NCBI GenBank assembly: GCA_024233835.1 | Contig: JACKPC010000002.1 | Coordinates: 767,001 to 831,000 of the forward strand | Reading direction: 5' to 3' | DNA length: 64,000 nt | From: Leptospiraceae bacterium | GTDB taxonomy: Bacteria > Spirochaetota > Leptospiria > Leptospirales > Leptospiraceae | Part shown: positions 8,250 through 17,375 of the stretch, in pieces | Layout: each line of letters starts with the position of its first letter | How positions within the stretch are numbered: position 1 is the stretch's first letter | Notes under the pieces: model-generated | What the model was told of the DNA's origin: nothing | What the model saw: only the letters and a program-made list of their open reading frames with translations | The model's database searches: none | Translations under genes and position numbers: made by a program

Positions 8250-9503
8250 TTGTTAACCATTATTCGACAAAGAAAGTTTTATATTCTTGCACTTTTGCTT
8301 TTTTGGCTTATCACCCTACCCTGGGTCTATTTCCATAGAAATAATATCTACCACTGGTATACAAATCTCGTCTCCAGCCCGAGTTACTCCCCTTATACCA
8401 TGAGAAATTTTGTAGAAAAGGGGGATAAGTTCTTACTTTCCTCCCTTGAAGATAATTTTTTAGAAGAAAACTGCAAGAATCCCGATTCAGAGAAAGAAAA
8501 AAACTGTATAATCGAAAATCATTACCAAATCATGACAAGAGCCTGTGCTTATTACCAGACTGTAACAAAGGAAAAAAGACCTTTTGAGGATTTAAGCTGG
8601 CACGAAAAAACAGAGCACTGGTCCAAGGAAAAAAAATCCGAACAGAATTCTATCCGTTTAGAAAGAACTCCCCTCGCTATCGGCATTCAACCCCGAACAT
8701 ACTGGAGAAAGCACATCAATGGAGTGCTAAAAGCCCTGGACTATTATAAACGGGCGATGAACTATTCCGGACCCAGCTCCATGCCTATTTCCCGAATTGA
8801 ACAGAGTTCAAGAGCTGCCTGTAGGGAGGCTGAAGGGCTTAAAGCGAGAATATTTTTTATATTCAATACAGAAGAATACGTAAAGAAAACTATTACAGAT
8901 AAGGAAGAACTACCGACCGGTCTTACCGAACTACAAACCAATCTGATTACCTGGAACGCCATCAAAAGCAATGATTCTATTCGAAAAGACCTCGAGGTTA
9001 ATGAATATTTAAAAAGTCTTCAGTATCTTATTGCCGGCAGTAATTTTCGTCATGCCTCTCCCTATGAATCCAATAAGTTTTTCCAGAGGATGGTTTTCTT
9101 TTCCAGAGGGGATGAATGGTTAGAATCCGGTATCCGCTTCAAATGGGGGGATAATCTGCTCTCTTTAGCCAAACAGGACCCATCTTATTTTCAAACTGCT
9201 ATTTTACAATTCAAAGCTTCTGCGTCTTTTAGTAAAAATTTTATCCAGCAAAATAGCCTGAATAAAAATCTGCTCATTAAAGGAAGAATTTTTGAATCCA
9301 ATTTAAAAATTGCCAGGGCATATTTACAGTTAAAAGAAGGACGGAAAGCCCTGAAGGAGCTTTTTAAAGCCCAAAGATTACTAGAAACAGTAGATGGAAG
9401 GAGTCAGGGTTTTGCAGATAAAAATTTACTGGATGAATTTTATAATTTGCGAAAAGAAGCTTATATTCAGATTGGGAAACCGGAGTTAGCAAACCAACCC
9501 TGA
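8250..9503 (+). CDS. Membrane-anchored protein of unknown function
   Basis: 417 residues with one N-terminal transmembrane anchor (about residues 10-28, 'FYILALLLFWLITLPWVYF') and a long, mostly helical, presumably periplasmic remainder containing TPR-like stretches such as 'NLKIARAYLQLKEGRKALKELFKAQRLLE'. Four cysteines occur around residues 72-92. I do not recognise a named family. The start is the TTG at 8250; the next in-frame ATG would remove the anchor, so TTG is preferred. The stop is 2 bp before the cysteine desulfurase-like gene, so the two are cotranscribed. Confidence 0.65.
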   Translation: MLTIIRQRKFYILALLLFWLITLPWVYFHRNNIYHWYTNLVSSPSYSPYTMRNFVEKGDKFLLSSLEDNFLEENCKNPDSEKEKNCIIENHYQIMTRACAYYQTVTKEKRPFEDLSWHEKTEHWSKEKKSEQNSIRLERTPLAIGIQPRTYWRKHINGVLKALDYYKRAMNYSGPSSMPISRIEQSSRAACREAEGLKARIFFIFNTEEYVKKTITDKEELPTGLTELQTNLITWNAIKSNDSIRKDLEVNEYLKSLQYLIAGSNFRHASPYESNKFFQRMVFFSRGDEWLESGIRFKWGDNLLSLAKQDPSYFQTAILQFKASASFSKNFIQQNSLNKNLLIKGRIFESNLKIARAYLQLKEGRKALKELFKAQRLLETVDGRSQGFADKNLLDEFYNLRKEAYIQIGKPELANQP

Positions 9504-9505
9504 GA

Positions 9506-10624
9506 ATGAATAGGTCTTATTTTGATTATAATGCCAGCCATCCTCCTTTTCCGGATATTCTTCAAAATAAGCTCAAAGAATACCTATCCAATTATTGCAA
9601 CCCATCCGGACCGAGTCGCTATTCCCTCGAAAGACAAAATGTTATCGAAAAAACAAGAGCTGTGCTGGCCCATTTATGCAAAAAAGAAGCGAGCGGTTTT
9701 GTTTTTTCTTCGAGCGGAACTGAGGCCAATTACTTTTTAGTTCATTGCTTAAAACATAGCCCCTGCTTTACAAATAAACTCATTGTATCTCCTTTCGAGC
9801 ATCCGTCCGTTTATGCAGCCCTTGAAAGCTATAATATCGAAGCCATTATTCCACCCGCCTATAAGGACGGCAGCTTTTCTCTCGATTTTATAGAAGATAC
9901 CTTAAAACAATCCAGAGTCCCCCTTTTTCTGATTTATGCTTCGAATGAAACAGGCTTCATTCCGGATTGGAATTCCATTTATCAATTAGCCAGTAGATAC
10001 GAAGTTCCGATTTTTTCCGATACCGCACAGGCTTTTGCCAAGCTTCCGGTAGCCTACGAGTCTTTGAGTGGATTTTCCTTCAGCGGTCATAAAATAGGTG
10101 CAGGGATGGGAGTCAGCGGGACCTATTTATCTGCTTCCTTTTTAAAAGAAGGTCTGGCCATTTTTTCCGGTGGAAACCAGGAGAATAGACACAGAGCCGG
10201 GACAGAAAACTCTTTTGCCATCCACTGCTTGCAGGAAGTAGCTCTAAAATATGAGTCGGAAAGAGATCTAATATTAAAGCGTTTAGAGAAATACCAGCAA
10301 CAAATTGAAACAAAACTTACCCGGTTGGGAGGAATAGTCATAGGAAAGGGCAAAGATAGACTTGCATCCACAAGCCTCTGTATTCTTCCCATAGAGGATA
10401 TTGATTTTTTTATGATGGGCCTGGAAGCCAAAGGAATCATCATCTCCAATGGCTCTTCTTGCAAGTCTCGCTCCCGGGAAGCCTCTCCGGCTCTTTTACG
10501 AATGGGTTTCAAAAAAGAAGAAGCCCTGAGAGCCATTCGAATTTCTACCGGCTATTTTACAAACCAGGAAGAGGTAGAACTACTTTTAGAGGAGAGCGAG
10601 AATTTAATTCAAAAGCTTAACTGA
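9506..10624 (+). CDS. Cysteine desulfurase-like class V aminotransferase (NifS/IscS family)
   Basis: 372 residues, the usual NifS/IscS size. PLP-dependent enzyme that would take sulfur from cysteine as an enzyme persulfide. Seen: 'YFDYNASHPP' N-terminus, 'SGTEANYFL', 'EHPSVY', 'SDTAQAFAKLPV', PLP lysine K196 in 'FSGHKIGAGMGVSG', 'HRAGTEN', and the catalytic cysteine C319 in 'SNGSSCKSRSREAS' before 'LRMG'. It follows the membrane-anchored gene by 2 bp. No iscU, iscA or tRNA-thiolation gene is adjacent, so whether it serves Fe-S clusters or tRNA modification cannot be told. The lack of a classic 'GSACTS' sequence hints at a divergent subgroup. Confidence 0.85.
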   Translation: MNRSYFDYNASHPPFPDILQNKLKEYLSNYCNPSGPSRYSLERQNVIEKTRAVLAHLCKKEASGFVFSSSGTEANYFLVHCLKHSPCFTNKLIVSPFEHPSVYAALESYNIEAIIPPAYKDGSFSLDFIEDTLKQSRVPLFLIYASNETGFIPDWNSIYQLASRYEVPIFSDTAQAFAKLPVAYESLSGFSFSGHKIGAGMGVSGTYLSASFLKEGLAIFSGGNQENRHRAGTENSFAIHCLQEVALKYESERDLILKRLEKYQQQIETKLTRLGGIVIGKGKDRLASTSLCILPIEDIDFFMMGLEAKGIIISNGSSCKSRSREASPALLRMGFKKEEALRAIRISTGYFTNQEEVELLLEESENLIQKLN

Positions 10625-10685
10625 AATAAAAATTACTTGAGTCTATTTTTTTATAAATCAGCCTATAGGAAAGGATAAAAAACCT

Positions 10686-11129
10686 ATGAATTATAAAGTA
10701 TTTTTTTTCATTTTTATTTTCACTTATCTTAATTTATATCCTGAAACAATTTTTATGAAAGATGGCACCTACTTTCAGGGTCAGATTATTGACCATGATG
10801 CAAGAATCATAAAACTTCGAAGCGGCGGAGAAACCCTGACTCTTGAAAAGAAGAATGTTAGAAAAATGGTGTATTCAACAGATCCAAAGGTTATCAATCG
10901 TATGGCAAAATTATACGCCAGGGAAAAAACTGTAAATAAAAGTGAAAACACCAAGAAAACCATTCGCAAGAAAAGCTCTGATGATGCTTATAAATCCAAA
11001 AAAGTAACAGACAAACGCATTATTAAGATGAATTCTCGCATTTTGAAGCTGGAAAAGAAAATTCAATTATTGCAAAAGAGAATCAAACACTTGCAGGATA
11101 TTAGGGAAAGTAAAGGAAAGAAAAAGTGA
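10686..11129 (+). CDS. Small exported coiled-coil protein
   Basis: 147 residues. The first ~20 form a signal peptide ('YKVFFFIFIFTYLNLYPET'). Residues 25-60 ('FMKDGTYFQGQIIDHDARI' then 'GGETLTLEKKNVRKMVY') form a small beta domain of the type found at the start of many leptospiral exported proteins. The rest is lysine-rich and ends in a coiled coil (about 112-142). Periplasmic or envelope location is inferred; no function can be assigned. It lies 61 bp after the desulfurase gene and just before the convergent tRNA-Leu. Confidence 0.6.
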   Translation: MNYKVFFFIFIFTYLNLYPETIFMKDGTYFQGQIIDHDARIIKLRSGGETLTLEKKNVRKMVYSTDPKVINRMAKLYAREKTVNKSENTKKTIRKKSSDDAYKSKKVTDKRIIKMNSRILKLEKKIQLLQKRIKHLQDIRESKGKKK

Positions 11130-11132
11130 AAA

Positions 11133-11214
<82 letters not shown>

Positions 11215-11262
11215 GTATTCACCATGATTTAAAGGAAATTAAAAAAGTCAAGTTTTTAATAC

Positions 11263-12378
11263 TTATTTACAGATAAACTGGTAGCGTTTTACAACCGGTT
11301 TCAGTCCTTTTGTCCGCAATTTCTTCAAGTCTACCCGGGCTTCTCGAATAGTGGGATATTGCAATATATGAATTCTGTAATAATCTGTATTCTCAATAAT
11401 TACTTTTTGAATATAGACCGGCTTATATCCCCAGGAACGTAATTCATCAGCGTATTTCTCTGCCTTTTCCCTGTCGGTATAAACAAGAACCTGGATTAAA
11501 AAAGCTGTAATAGATGTATTTTTCCTCATATCTTCTGAACTAATTTTATTGTCTTTTTTTGTTTCATCAGATTTATTTTCAACCGGTGGTTCTTTTTTTT
11601 CTGTAGACTTCTCTTCTACAACTGTAGTTTTCTTCTCATTCTTAACAGGCTCGCTCTCCTTCACGACTTTTTTCTCTTCTTTTTTTGTATTTTCCACTTC
11701 TTCTACCGAATCGGCAACTGAACCCGGATTTCCAATATCCACTCCCTTTTCATCAAAAATGGACTTAGAATTTACAGTTGAAGACTGAGAAGAATTAGAA
11801 GTCTTATCGGAAGTCGATTTTTTTTCTACCTTAACTGCTTTTTCTTTTTTACCTGTTTCCAGACCCAGACTTTCTTCAAATTCCTTAAAAGGATCAACCT
11901 CTGTGTCTGAAAATTCAGAGAACTCGTCTCCCGAACTTTTCTTTTTCCCTGTGGAAGGTTTTTTGTCTTTTTCTGCCTGGGGTTTTACAGTTTCACTTTT
12001 TGGAGAAGTAGAAGTTGCTTCTTCTTTACTTACAACCTCGATTCGCACCTTTATCTTTCCGGCTCGAATCATATCCAGCTCTTCGGCAGCTTTTTTTGAC
12101 ACATCGACAATTCTGGATTTATGAAAAGGACCCCTATCGTTGATTCGAACTATGGTGGACATTCCATTGCTTATGTTTGTGACTTTCAGGAAAGTTCCAA
12201 AGGGTAAGGTTAAATGAGCTCCTGTTCTATCATTTTTATTATAGGGTTCACCACTTGAGGTAGGTCTTCCATGCAACTTATCATTATAGTAACTGGCATA
12301 GCCCTCTTTTATTTTCAGTTCATTAGAAAACAATGATATTGGCAATAACAGAAAAATTAAATATTTTATAACTTTCAT
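11263..12378 (-). CDS. RlpA-like septal/cell-wall protein with SPOR domain
   Basis: 371 residues. Signal peptide (1-19), then a double-psi beta-barrel RlpA domain (about 25-110) with 'GYASYYNDKLHGRPTSSGEP', 'LPFGTFLKVTN' and 'VRINDRGPFHKSRIVDVS', a low-complexity Lys/Glu/Ser/Thr linker (about 125-290), and a C-terminal SPOR domain (about 292-368). SPOR binds glycan strands stripped of stem peptides at division sites; RlpA proteins can be lytic transglycosylases. The conserved Asp after 'IND' and His are present. No lipobox cysteine is seen, so it is probably soluble periplasmic rather than lipidated. AAGGATAT precedes the ATG. Confidence 0.88.
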   Translation of the reverse strand: MKVIKYLIFLLLPISLFSNELKIKEGYASYYNDKLHGRPTSSGEPYNKNDRTGAHLTLPFGTFLKVTNISNGMSTIVRINDRGPFHKSRIVDVSKKAAEELDMIRAGKIKVRIEVVSKEEATSTSPKSETVKPQAEKDKKPSTGKKKSSGDEFSEFSDTEVDPFKEFEESLGLETGKKEKAVKVEKKSTSDKTSNSSQSSTVNSKSIFDEKGVDIGNPGSVADSVEEVENTKKEEKKVVKESEPVKNEKKTTVVEEKSTEKKEPPVENKSDETKKDNKISSEDMRKNTSITAFLIQVLVYTDREKAEKYADELRSWGYKPVYIQKVIIENTDYYRIHILQYPTIREARVDLKKLRTKGLKPVVKRYQFICK

Positions 12379-12605
12379 AATATATCCTTCACAAAAGAGT
12401 ATACTCTCCTACTATAAAAAAAGCTAGTGAATAACAAACAACCGAAAAATATATTTAATAATACTCTTTATGCTATTTTATAATGTATTTTATCTAATCA
12501 CTATTAAAAATAATTTCATTTTACTCAATTAATGATTGGATTTTTTTACTGTGCTTGATGTCTTTACTGTAGGATGATTTTTCAGTTCAAAGAAAGGATC
12601 TTTAA
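12379..12605. other. A+T-rich divergent intergenic region
   Basis: 227 bp between the divergent RlpA and GGDEF genes. Very A+T-rich with no open frame of note. Promoters for both genes must lie here. AAAGAAAGGATC just before 12606 supplies the ribosome site for the GGDEF gene. Confidence 0.5.
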
Positions 12606-14726
12606 ATGAAAAGCCTTGAATTACTTTCTGAAATAGCTTTGTTAGCTACAAATTTGAATGACATTTATTTTCAGGTAGACTCTATTCTTAACTTACTTTG
12701 TATTCACACTCAAATGTCCGGAGCCTATATTTATATTGATAATCCGGACGATACACCAAGCTATACGCATATTTCCTGGAATTCCCCTAATATAGACTCA
12801 AAAATTCGACCTCTCTCTTACAGTGATATTTGTTCCATAAAAGAACTATTACATACCAATATTCACATCATCTCTGATAATTTCCAAAATCTACCTAAAA
12901 ATTTATACAAGACTTTTCAATATAGAGATATAACATCTATTATAATTTATCCTTTACATTCAAATCAAGAAATTAATGGATTTATTTTCTTTGAAGAAAG
13001 CAAGACTAATCAGAAATGGGATCAAGATAAGCTATTTTTATTATCTTCTACTTCCAAAATTTTTTCTAATATATTTTCTAAACATAATATTCAAAAAAAG
13101 CTTGAAGAGCAAAATTTGAATTTCGAAAACTACTATAATACTATCGAAGATATGGTTATCATTGGAAATTCAGAAGGAAATATCATCTCTGTAAATAGTG
13201 CCGTTATAAAAAAGCTGGAATACTCCATTGAAGAACTATTACAAATGAAAATCATTGAGTTGCATCCGGTGCATAAACGAGAAGAAGCTGTTAAAATTCT
13301 ACAAGCAATGTTTGAAAAACAGCTTGATTATTGCCCTCTTGAAGTTCAGAGTAAAAAGGGTCGTATTATCCCGGTCGAAACCCGTGTTTGGATGGGTAAA
13401 TGGAATAATAAAGACTGTATATTTGGTTTATCTAAAGATTTGTCCAGGGAGCAAGAAGCACTTCAAAAGTTCACAAAGCTTTTTGAGAATAACCCGGCCC
13501 TTATGGCTGTCAGCAATGTTCCTGATGAAAAGTTTTTGGATGTAAATAAAAGTTTTATCGAAAAACTCGGGTACAGCAAAGATGAAATTATTGGAGAAAC
13601 CAGTACTAACCTGGGATTATTTGTCCAGTCAGAAAAAAGACAAAAGCTTGCAGATGAACTGGCGAAATTCGGCTCAATATATAATCAAGAGATACAGGTT
13701 AAATGTAAAGATAATCAAATACTTGAAGGTTTATTTTCCGGAGAAATCATAGAAAGTCAGGGAAAAAAATACTTTCTAACTGTAATGGTAGATATCACCC
13801 ATCAAAAATATCTTCAAAATTTATCCAATAAACAAAAAATGAGACTACTAAGTATCATTGAAGGAGCAAGACTCGGTACCTGGGAATGGAACATTAAAAC
13901 AGGTGAAGTTACCTTCAATGAACGCTGGGCGAAAATTATTGGATATACCTTACAAGAATTAAAACCCACAACTATTGATACCTGGTATAAATTTGTTCAC
14001 CCTGAAGACTTAAAGATCTCCCGTACTACATTAGAAAAACATTTTCAAGGGCTTAGTGAATATTATGATCTCGAATGTAGAATGAAACATAAAAACGGAA
14101 ATTGGATCTGGATTCATGATCGGGGAAAAGTTATTGAATGGGATGAAAATGGAAATCCTCTCATGATGTATGGAATCCATTCAGATATTACTCAAAAAAA
14201 AGAAATGGAAAACATTATAAAAGAATCATCTATTCGAGATCCCTTAACCAACATTTACAACAGAAGACACATCTATGAAAGATTGGAAAAAGAAATAGAA
14301 AAATTTAAACGTGATAAAATTCCTTTTTCAATATCAATCCTGGATATCGACTTCTTCAAGTATATAAATGATACCTACGGTCATTTGGCGGGAGACTATA
14401 TACTCAAGCAATTCACCACCATCCTTTCTGAAAATATTCGTGTATATGATCTATTAGGTAGATATGGTGGAGAAGAATTCATTATTATTACATTTAATAG
14501 TTTAAAAAAAGATACAGCCGGGAGAATAGAAGGTATTTTAAAAAAAGTTCGTTCTAGCATTTTTTCCTATAATGGTAATAATATCAAGTTTACTTTCAGT
14601 TGCGGAATCTGTGATACTATAGATCCCGATATTCAGCATATTTCAATTGAAAGCCTGATTGATTTATCCGACAGGAGGTTATATATGGCAAAAAACAAGG
14701 GTAGAAACCAAATTGTGTTTTACTAA
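12606..14726 (+). CDS. Sensor diguanylate cyclase (GAF-PAS-PAS-PAS-GGDEF)
   Basis: 706-residue cytosolic sensor. An N-terminal GAF-like region (about 1-165) is followed by three PAS domains (about 175-290, 290-400, 410-540; the last is a PAS_3 type with 'GTWEWNIKTGEVTFNERW' and a PAC motif) and a C-terminal GGDEF domain (about 545-706). The active loop reads 'RYGGEEF', preceded by the inhibitory I-site 'RVYD' at the canonical spacing, so product inhibition by c-di-GMP is expected. 'DPLTNIYNRRHI' and 'SILDIDFFKYIND' are standard catalytic motifs. No transmembrane segment and no EAL domain. The signal sensed is unknown. Confidence 0.9.
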   Translation: MKSLELLSEIALLATNLNDIYFQVDSILNLLCIHTQMSGAYIYIDNPDDTPSYTHISWNSPNIDSKIRPLSYSDICSIKELLHTNIHIISDNFQNLPKNLYKTFQYRDITSIIIYPLHSNQEINGFIFFEESKTNQKWDQDKLFLLSSTSKIFSNIFSKHNIQKKLEEQNLNFENYYNTIEDMVIIGNSEGNIISVNSAVIKKLEYSIEELLQMKIIELHPVHKREEAVKILQAMFEKQLDYCPLEVQSKKGRIIPVETRVWMGKWNNKDCIFGLSKDLSREQEALQKFTKLFENNPALMAVSNVPDEKFLDVNKSFIEKLGYSKDEIIGETSTNLGLFVQSEKRQKLADELAKFGSIYNQEIQVKCKDNQILEGLFSGEIIESQGKKYFLTVMVDITHQKYLQNLSNKQKMRLLSIIEGARLGTWEWNIKTGEVTFNERWAKIIGYTLQELKPTTIDTWYKFVHPEDLKISRTTLEKHFQGLSEYYDLECRMKHKNGNWIWIHDRGKVIEWDENGNPLMMYGIHSDITQKKEMENIIKESSIRDPLTNIYNRRHIYERLEKEIEKFKRDKIPFSISILDIDFFKYINDTYGHLAGDYILKQFTTILSENIRVYDLLGRYGGEEFIIITFNSLKKDTAGRIEGILKKVRSSIFSYNGNNIKFTFSCGICDTIDPDIQHISIESLIDLSDRRLYMAKNKGRNQIVFY

Positions 14727-14760
14727 TACATTCCTCCGAAAGATCGCTTACTATATCACT

Positions 14761-16488
14761 TTAGAGTCCCAATTTTTGATCTAAAACCAAACGAGTTACA
14801 GATAGAATTTCTCCGGTTTCAGTTCTTATAAATCTAAGAAAAACTTCATACTCTTTCTTTTTCTTATATACCTTTCCGAGTAAAAGGACGTCCGCACCTA
14901 ATAATTTCCCTATCTTGGCCCCGGTTGACTCATCTATCACTCCACTCAAAGAAAGCTTTTGCTCGTTTAAAATCTGGATTAATTGAGAGCGTTCTATTAT
15001 TTGCATTTTTCCTGAATTTCGCATACTCAATAAAATTCTTTCCGTGAAATATTCTGAATTTTTATCGGCAGAAGGATGCAGTGGTAGTATAGCCACTTTT
15101 GTTTCTTTGGGAATAGCTACAGAAGAATAATCAATCAACTGGTTAATTCCCTTAGAGAAAACTTCTTCGAGCACATCTTCTTTCTTATCATTTTCCTGAA
15201 GAACTGCACTATAATACTCTCCCGTATCATCACTCTTACCACTTAAGTTTTTCAACTCTTCTCTGGCAAAGGCCATAATAATACTTTCTAACTTATCGGT
15301 TTTATAATTAGCCCCGGTATGATGACTGACGCTACCGACCTGCCCACCTTCACTCTCTCCCTTTTCCCCATAAGTAAGAAAAATGTAGCGTCCCTGTGTA
15401 TACTGAGAAATCTGTCTCAACACAAATTCACCGCTTAATGGCAAGCCTCCGGTACCAATACTGTGATATTTTATGGCTTTTTTCTTAGCATCTTTTATAG
15501 CTTGAATATATGTATAATCGGTTTTATAACGAAGTTGAAGAGGAGCATCGGTTATAATAAAAGATAGTTTTATAGCCGAATCATCCCAGTTTACTTTACG
15601 TATGCTATCATCCATTGCCTGCTGCAAATCTTCCGGGATATCTCCTCCTCCATCGGCTGTAACCTTATCCAGTTCGTGTTGAAATTTTCTGAGTTCAGAA
15701 GTTAAAGGAATCACCTTTGTCCTGTAGGAATCATTCACATCTTTATATAAAACCATTCCAAAGCGAAGTTTTCCCAATTGCTTGGAAGCACTTAAGTTTA
15801 GATAGATAATCTCAATCGTATTTTTTAGCCGCTCGATTTCTTCTCCCATACTTCCTGTAGTATCAAATATAAATAATATATCCATAGCCGGATTCATATC
15901 GGATACAGAAGATGTATTTAGCTTCATCTCAATCTCTCGCTTTCCATCCCTGGAAAAATCTAAGCGATCTTCTGTTTGTTGATAAGATACACTTACAGTA
16001 TACGACTTATAGGAACGAGAATACAGAGATGGATAAAAATTAAAGCTACCATCTGTGTGGGTTTTACCTTCTTCCAGTAAAGTTTCACCGGCATAAACTT
16101 TAAGTCTTGCTCCGAAAACAGACCTATCATTTTTATTTTTTATGATAAAATGAATTCTTTCTGAGGTATTTAAAGGTAGGTGTTGGATATAATTTTTATT
16201 CTTATTCACAAAGTCCTGATAATAAGAAAATTGTTTATTATCATCTGCAAAACCTGCTTTTAAACCGGATGCGTTTCCACCGGGCTTTTTAGCAGATTCT
16301 TTTTTTTTAGAAGGTTCAAGTGACTTTGACTCAGAATCAGAGACTCCGGAAGCAGCTTCTTCCGGCATTGGCTTCATTTCTTCCACATCTTTTCTGTAAG
16401 AATCTTCAGCACCGTTTTTTTCCAGCTTCATCCCGGCAGCACATTGCAGAAATAAACCTATAAAGATAGCTATAAAAATAACTTTCAT
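14761..16488 (-). CDS. Lipoprotein with von Willebrand A domain and CsgG/FlgO-like C-terminus
   Basis: Start chosen at the ATG at 16488 because AGAGGAAAT sits directly upstream; an open frame reaches 16506. Signal peptide with lipobox ending at C16 ('GLFLQC'). After a low-complexity stretch and an Ig/Fn-like segment, a vWA domain begins near residue 195 with the metal site 'DTTGSMG'. The C-terminal part (about 460-575), with 'VAILPLHPSADKNSEYFTE', 'RSQLIQILNEQ' and 'LGADVLLLGKVYKKK', resembles the CsgG/FlgO-type domain used for outer-membrane lipoprotein assemblies. Likely anchored in the envelope; ligand unknown. The combination of vWA and CsgG-like parts is uncommon. Confidence 0.75.
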   Translation of the reverse strand: MKVIFIAIFIGLFLQCAAGMKLEKNGAEDSYRKDVEEMKPMPEEAASGVSDSESKSLEPSKKKESAKKPGGNASGLKAGFADDNKQFSYYQDFVNKNKNYIQHLPLNTSERIHFIIKNKNDRSVFGARLKVYAGETLLEEGKTHTDGSFNFYPSLYSRSYKSYTVSVSYQQTEDRLDFSRDGKREIEMKLNTSSVSDMNPAMDILFIFDTTGSMGEEIERLKNTIEIIYLNLSASKQLGKLRFGMVLYKDVNDSYRTKVIPLTSELRKFQHELDKVTADGGGDIPEDLQQAMDDSIRKVNWDDSAIKLSFIITDAPLQLRYKTDYTYIQAIKDAKKKAIKYHSIGTGGLPLSGEFVLRQISQYTQGRYIFLTYGEKGESEGGQVGSVSHHTGANYKTDKLESIIMAFAREELKNLSGKSDDTGEYYSAVLQENDKKEDVLEEVFSKGINQLIDYSSVAIPKETKVAILPLHPSADKNSEYFTERILLSMRNSGKMQIIERSQLIQILNEQKLSLSGVIDESTGAKIGKLLGADVLLLGKVYKKKKEYEVFLRFIRTETGEILSVTRLVLDQKLGL

Positions 16489-16616
16489 ATTTCCTCTCAT
16501 GTCCATAGACTATTATATAAATTAATAGAGAGCAAGAAAAAATTATTTTCGTAAAAAAAATTTAAAATTGTAAAGAATTAAAACATTGAAGAACTGGTAT
16601 AAAAGGTATTTATGCT

Positions 16617-17375
16617 ATGAACCGTTTAGAATGGAACCATAAGTATGTTCTCTCTCGAAACCCTCTGTATCTTTCTTTTGGGAAAACTAACATTTTCTTA
16701 CAGGAAATGGAGGGAACTATTCGAGTTTATAATACATTTAATGAAGGCTTAGAAAAAGAAGATTCAGAAAGCATAGCCTACCAATCGTTTGCTTTCGTTG
16801 AAAAAGTAAACTCTATCATCTGTAAACCCGATTTTCCGATGTATCCCTTTGTTATAAAATTTAATTCAGCCTTACGTCTAAAGAAAGGAGCGAAACTTAA
16901 GCTCTTTCTGAATCTACCTCCCTTTTGTAAGATCTTAACAACAAATCAGCAGGAAAGTAAACTCTGTGAGATCCCAGACAGGCAAATGTCACATACCTGG
17001 TTCGGGAATGAACAAAAAGGAGAACTTTGCTATTGGCTACCCTCCAACATTGCCTTTCAGGAACATGAAGTAGAAGTCGGTCACGAAATTCTTTGTGAAT
17101 TGGATATATTCATAGAAGAAATCCAGAACTCAGATGAAGTAATCTTAGAAAGAGTTAAGTTAGAAACAACTAATATAGAAATCTATGAAAAAGATGGAAA
17201 GCTTCGCTCCAGTAAAGTTTTAATCACTTATAGTCAGGGTGTTGATTTTAAACAAAATTATAACTACAGCATTAGTAAGCCCGATATTCAAGGCTATTCA
17301 CTCCTCACAACAGCACGCTCTTCCCGCGGTAAATGGGATATTAGTAAATTGAATGAGTTTATAAAGGTAATATAA
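16617..17375 (+). CDS. DUF432-like protein paired with MscS
   Basis: 252-residue mostly beta protein without signal peptide or membrane segments. It resembles DUF432, a family that often sits next to mechanosensitive channel genes; the family call is moderate. 'SFGKTNIFLQEMEGTIRVYN', 'GELCYWLPSN' and 'SITARSSRGKW'-like endings are visible. Its TAA is followed immediately by the ATG of the MscS gene, so translation is coupled. A regulatory or accessory role for the channel is inferred from the pairing alone. Confidence 0.6.
   Translation: MNRLEWNHKYVLSRNPLYLSFGKTNIFLQEMEGTIRVYNTFNEGLEKEDSESIAYQSFAFVEKVNSIICKPDFPMYPFVIKFNSALRLKKGAKLKLFLNLPPFCKILTTNQQESKLCEIPDRQMSHTWFGNEQKGELCYWLPSNIAFQEHEVEVGHEILCELDIFIEEIQNSDEVILERVKLETTNIEIYEKDGKLRSSKVLITYSQGVDFKQNYNYSISKPDIQGYSLLTTARSSRGKWDISKLNEFIKVI

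Noticed and set aside
11549..11788. 79-residue Ser/Phe-rich plus-strand frame opposite the RlpA linker
   Set aside because: Antisense shadow of a Lys/Glu-rich linker; composition is an artefact of codon complement.
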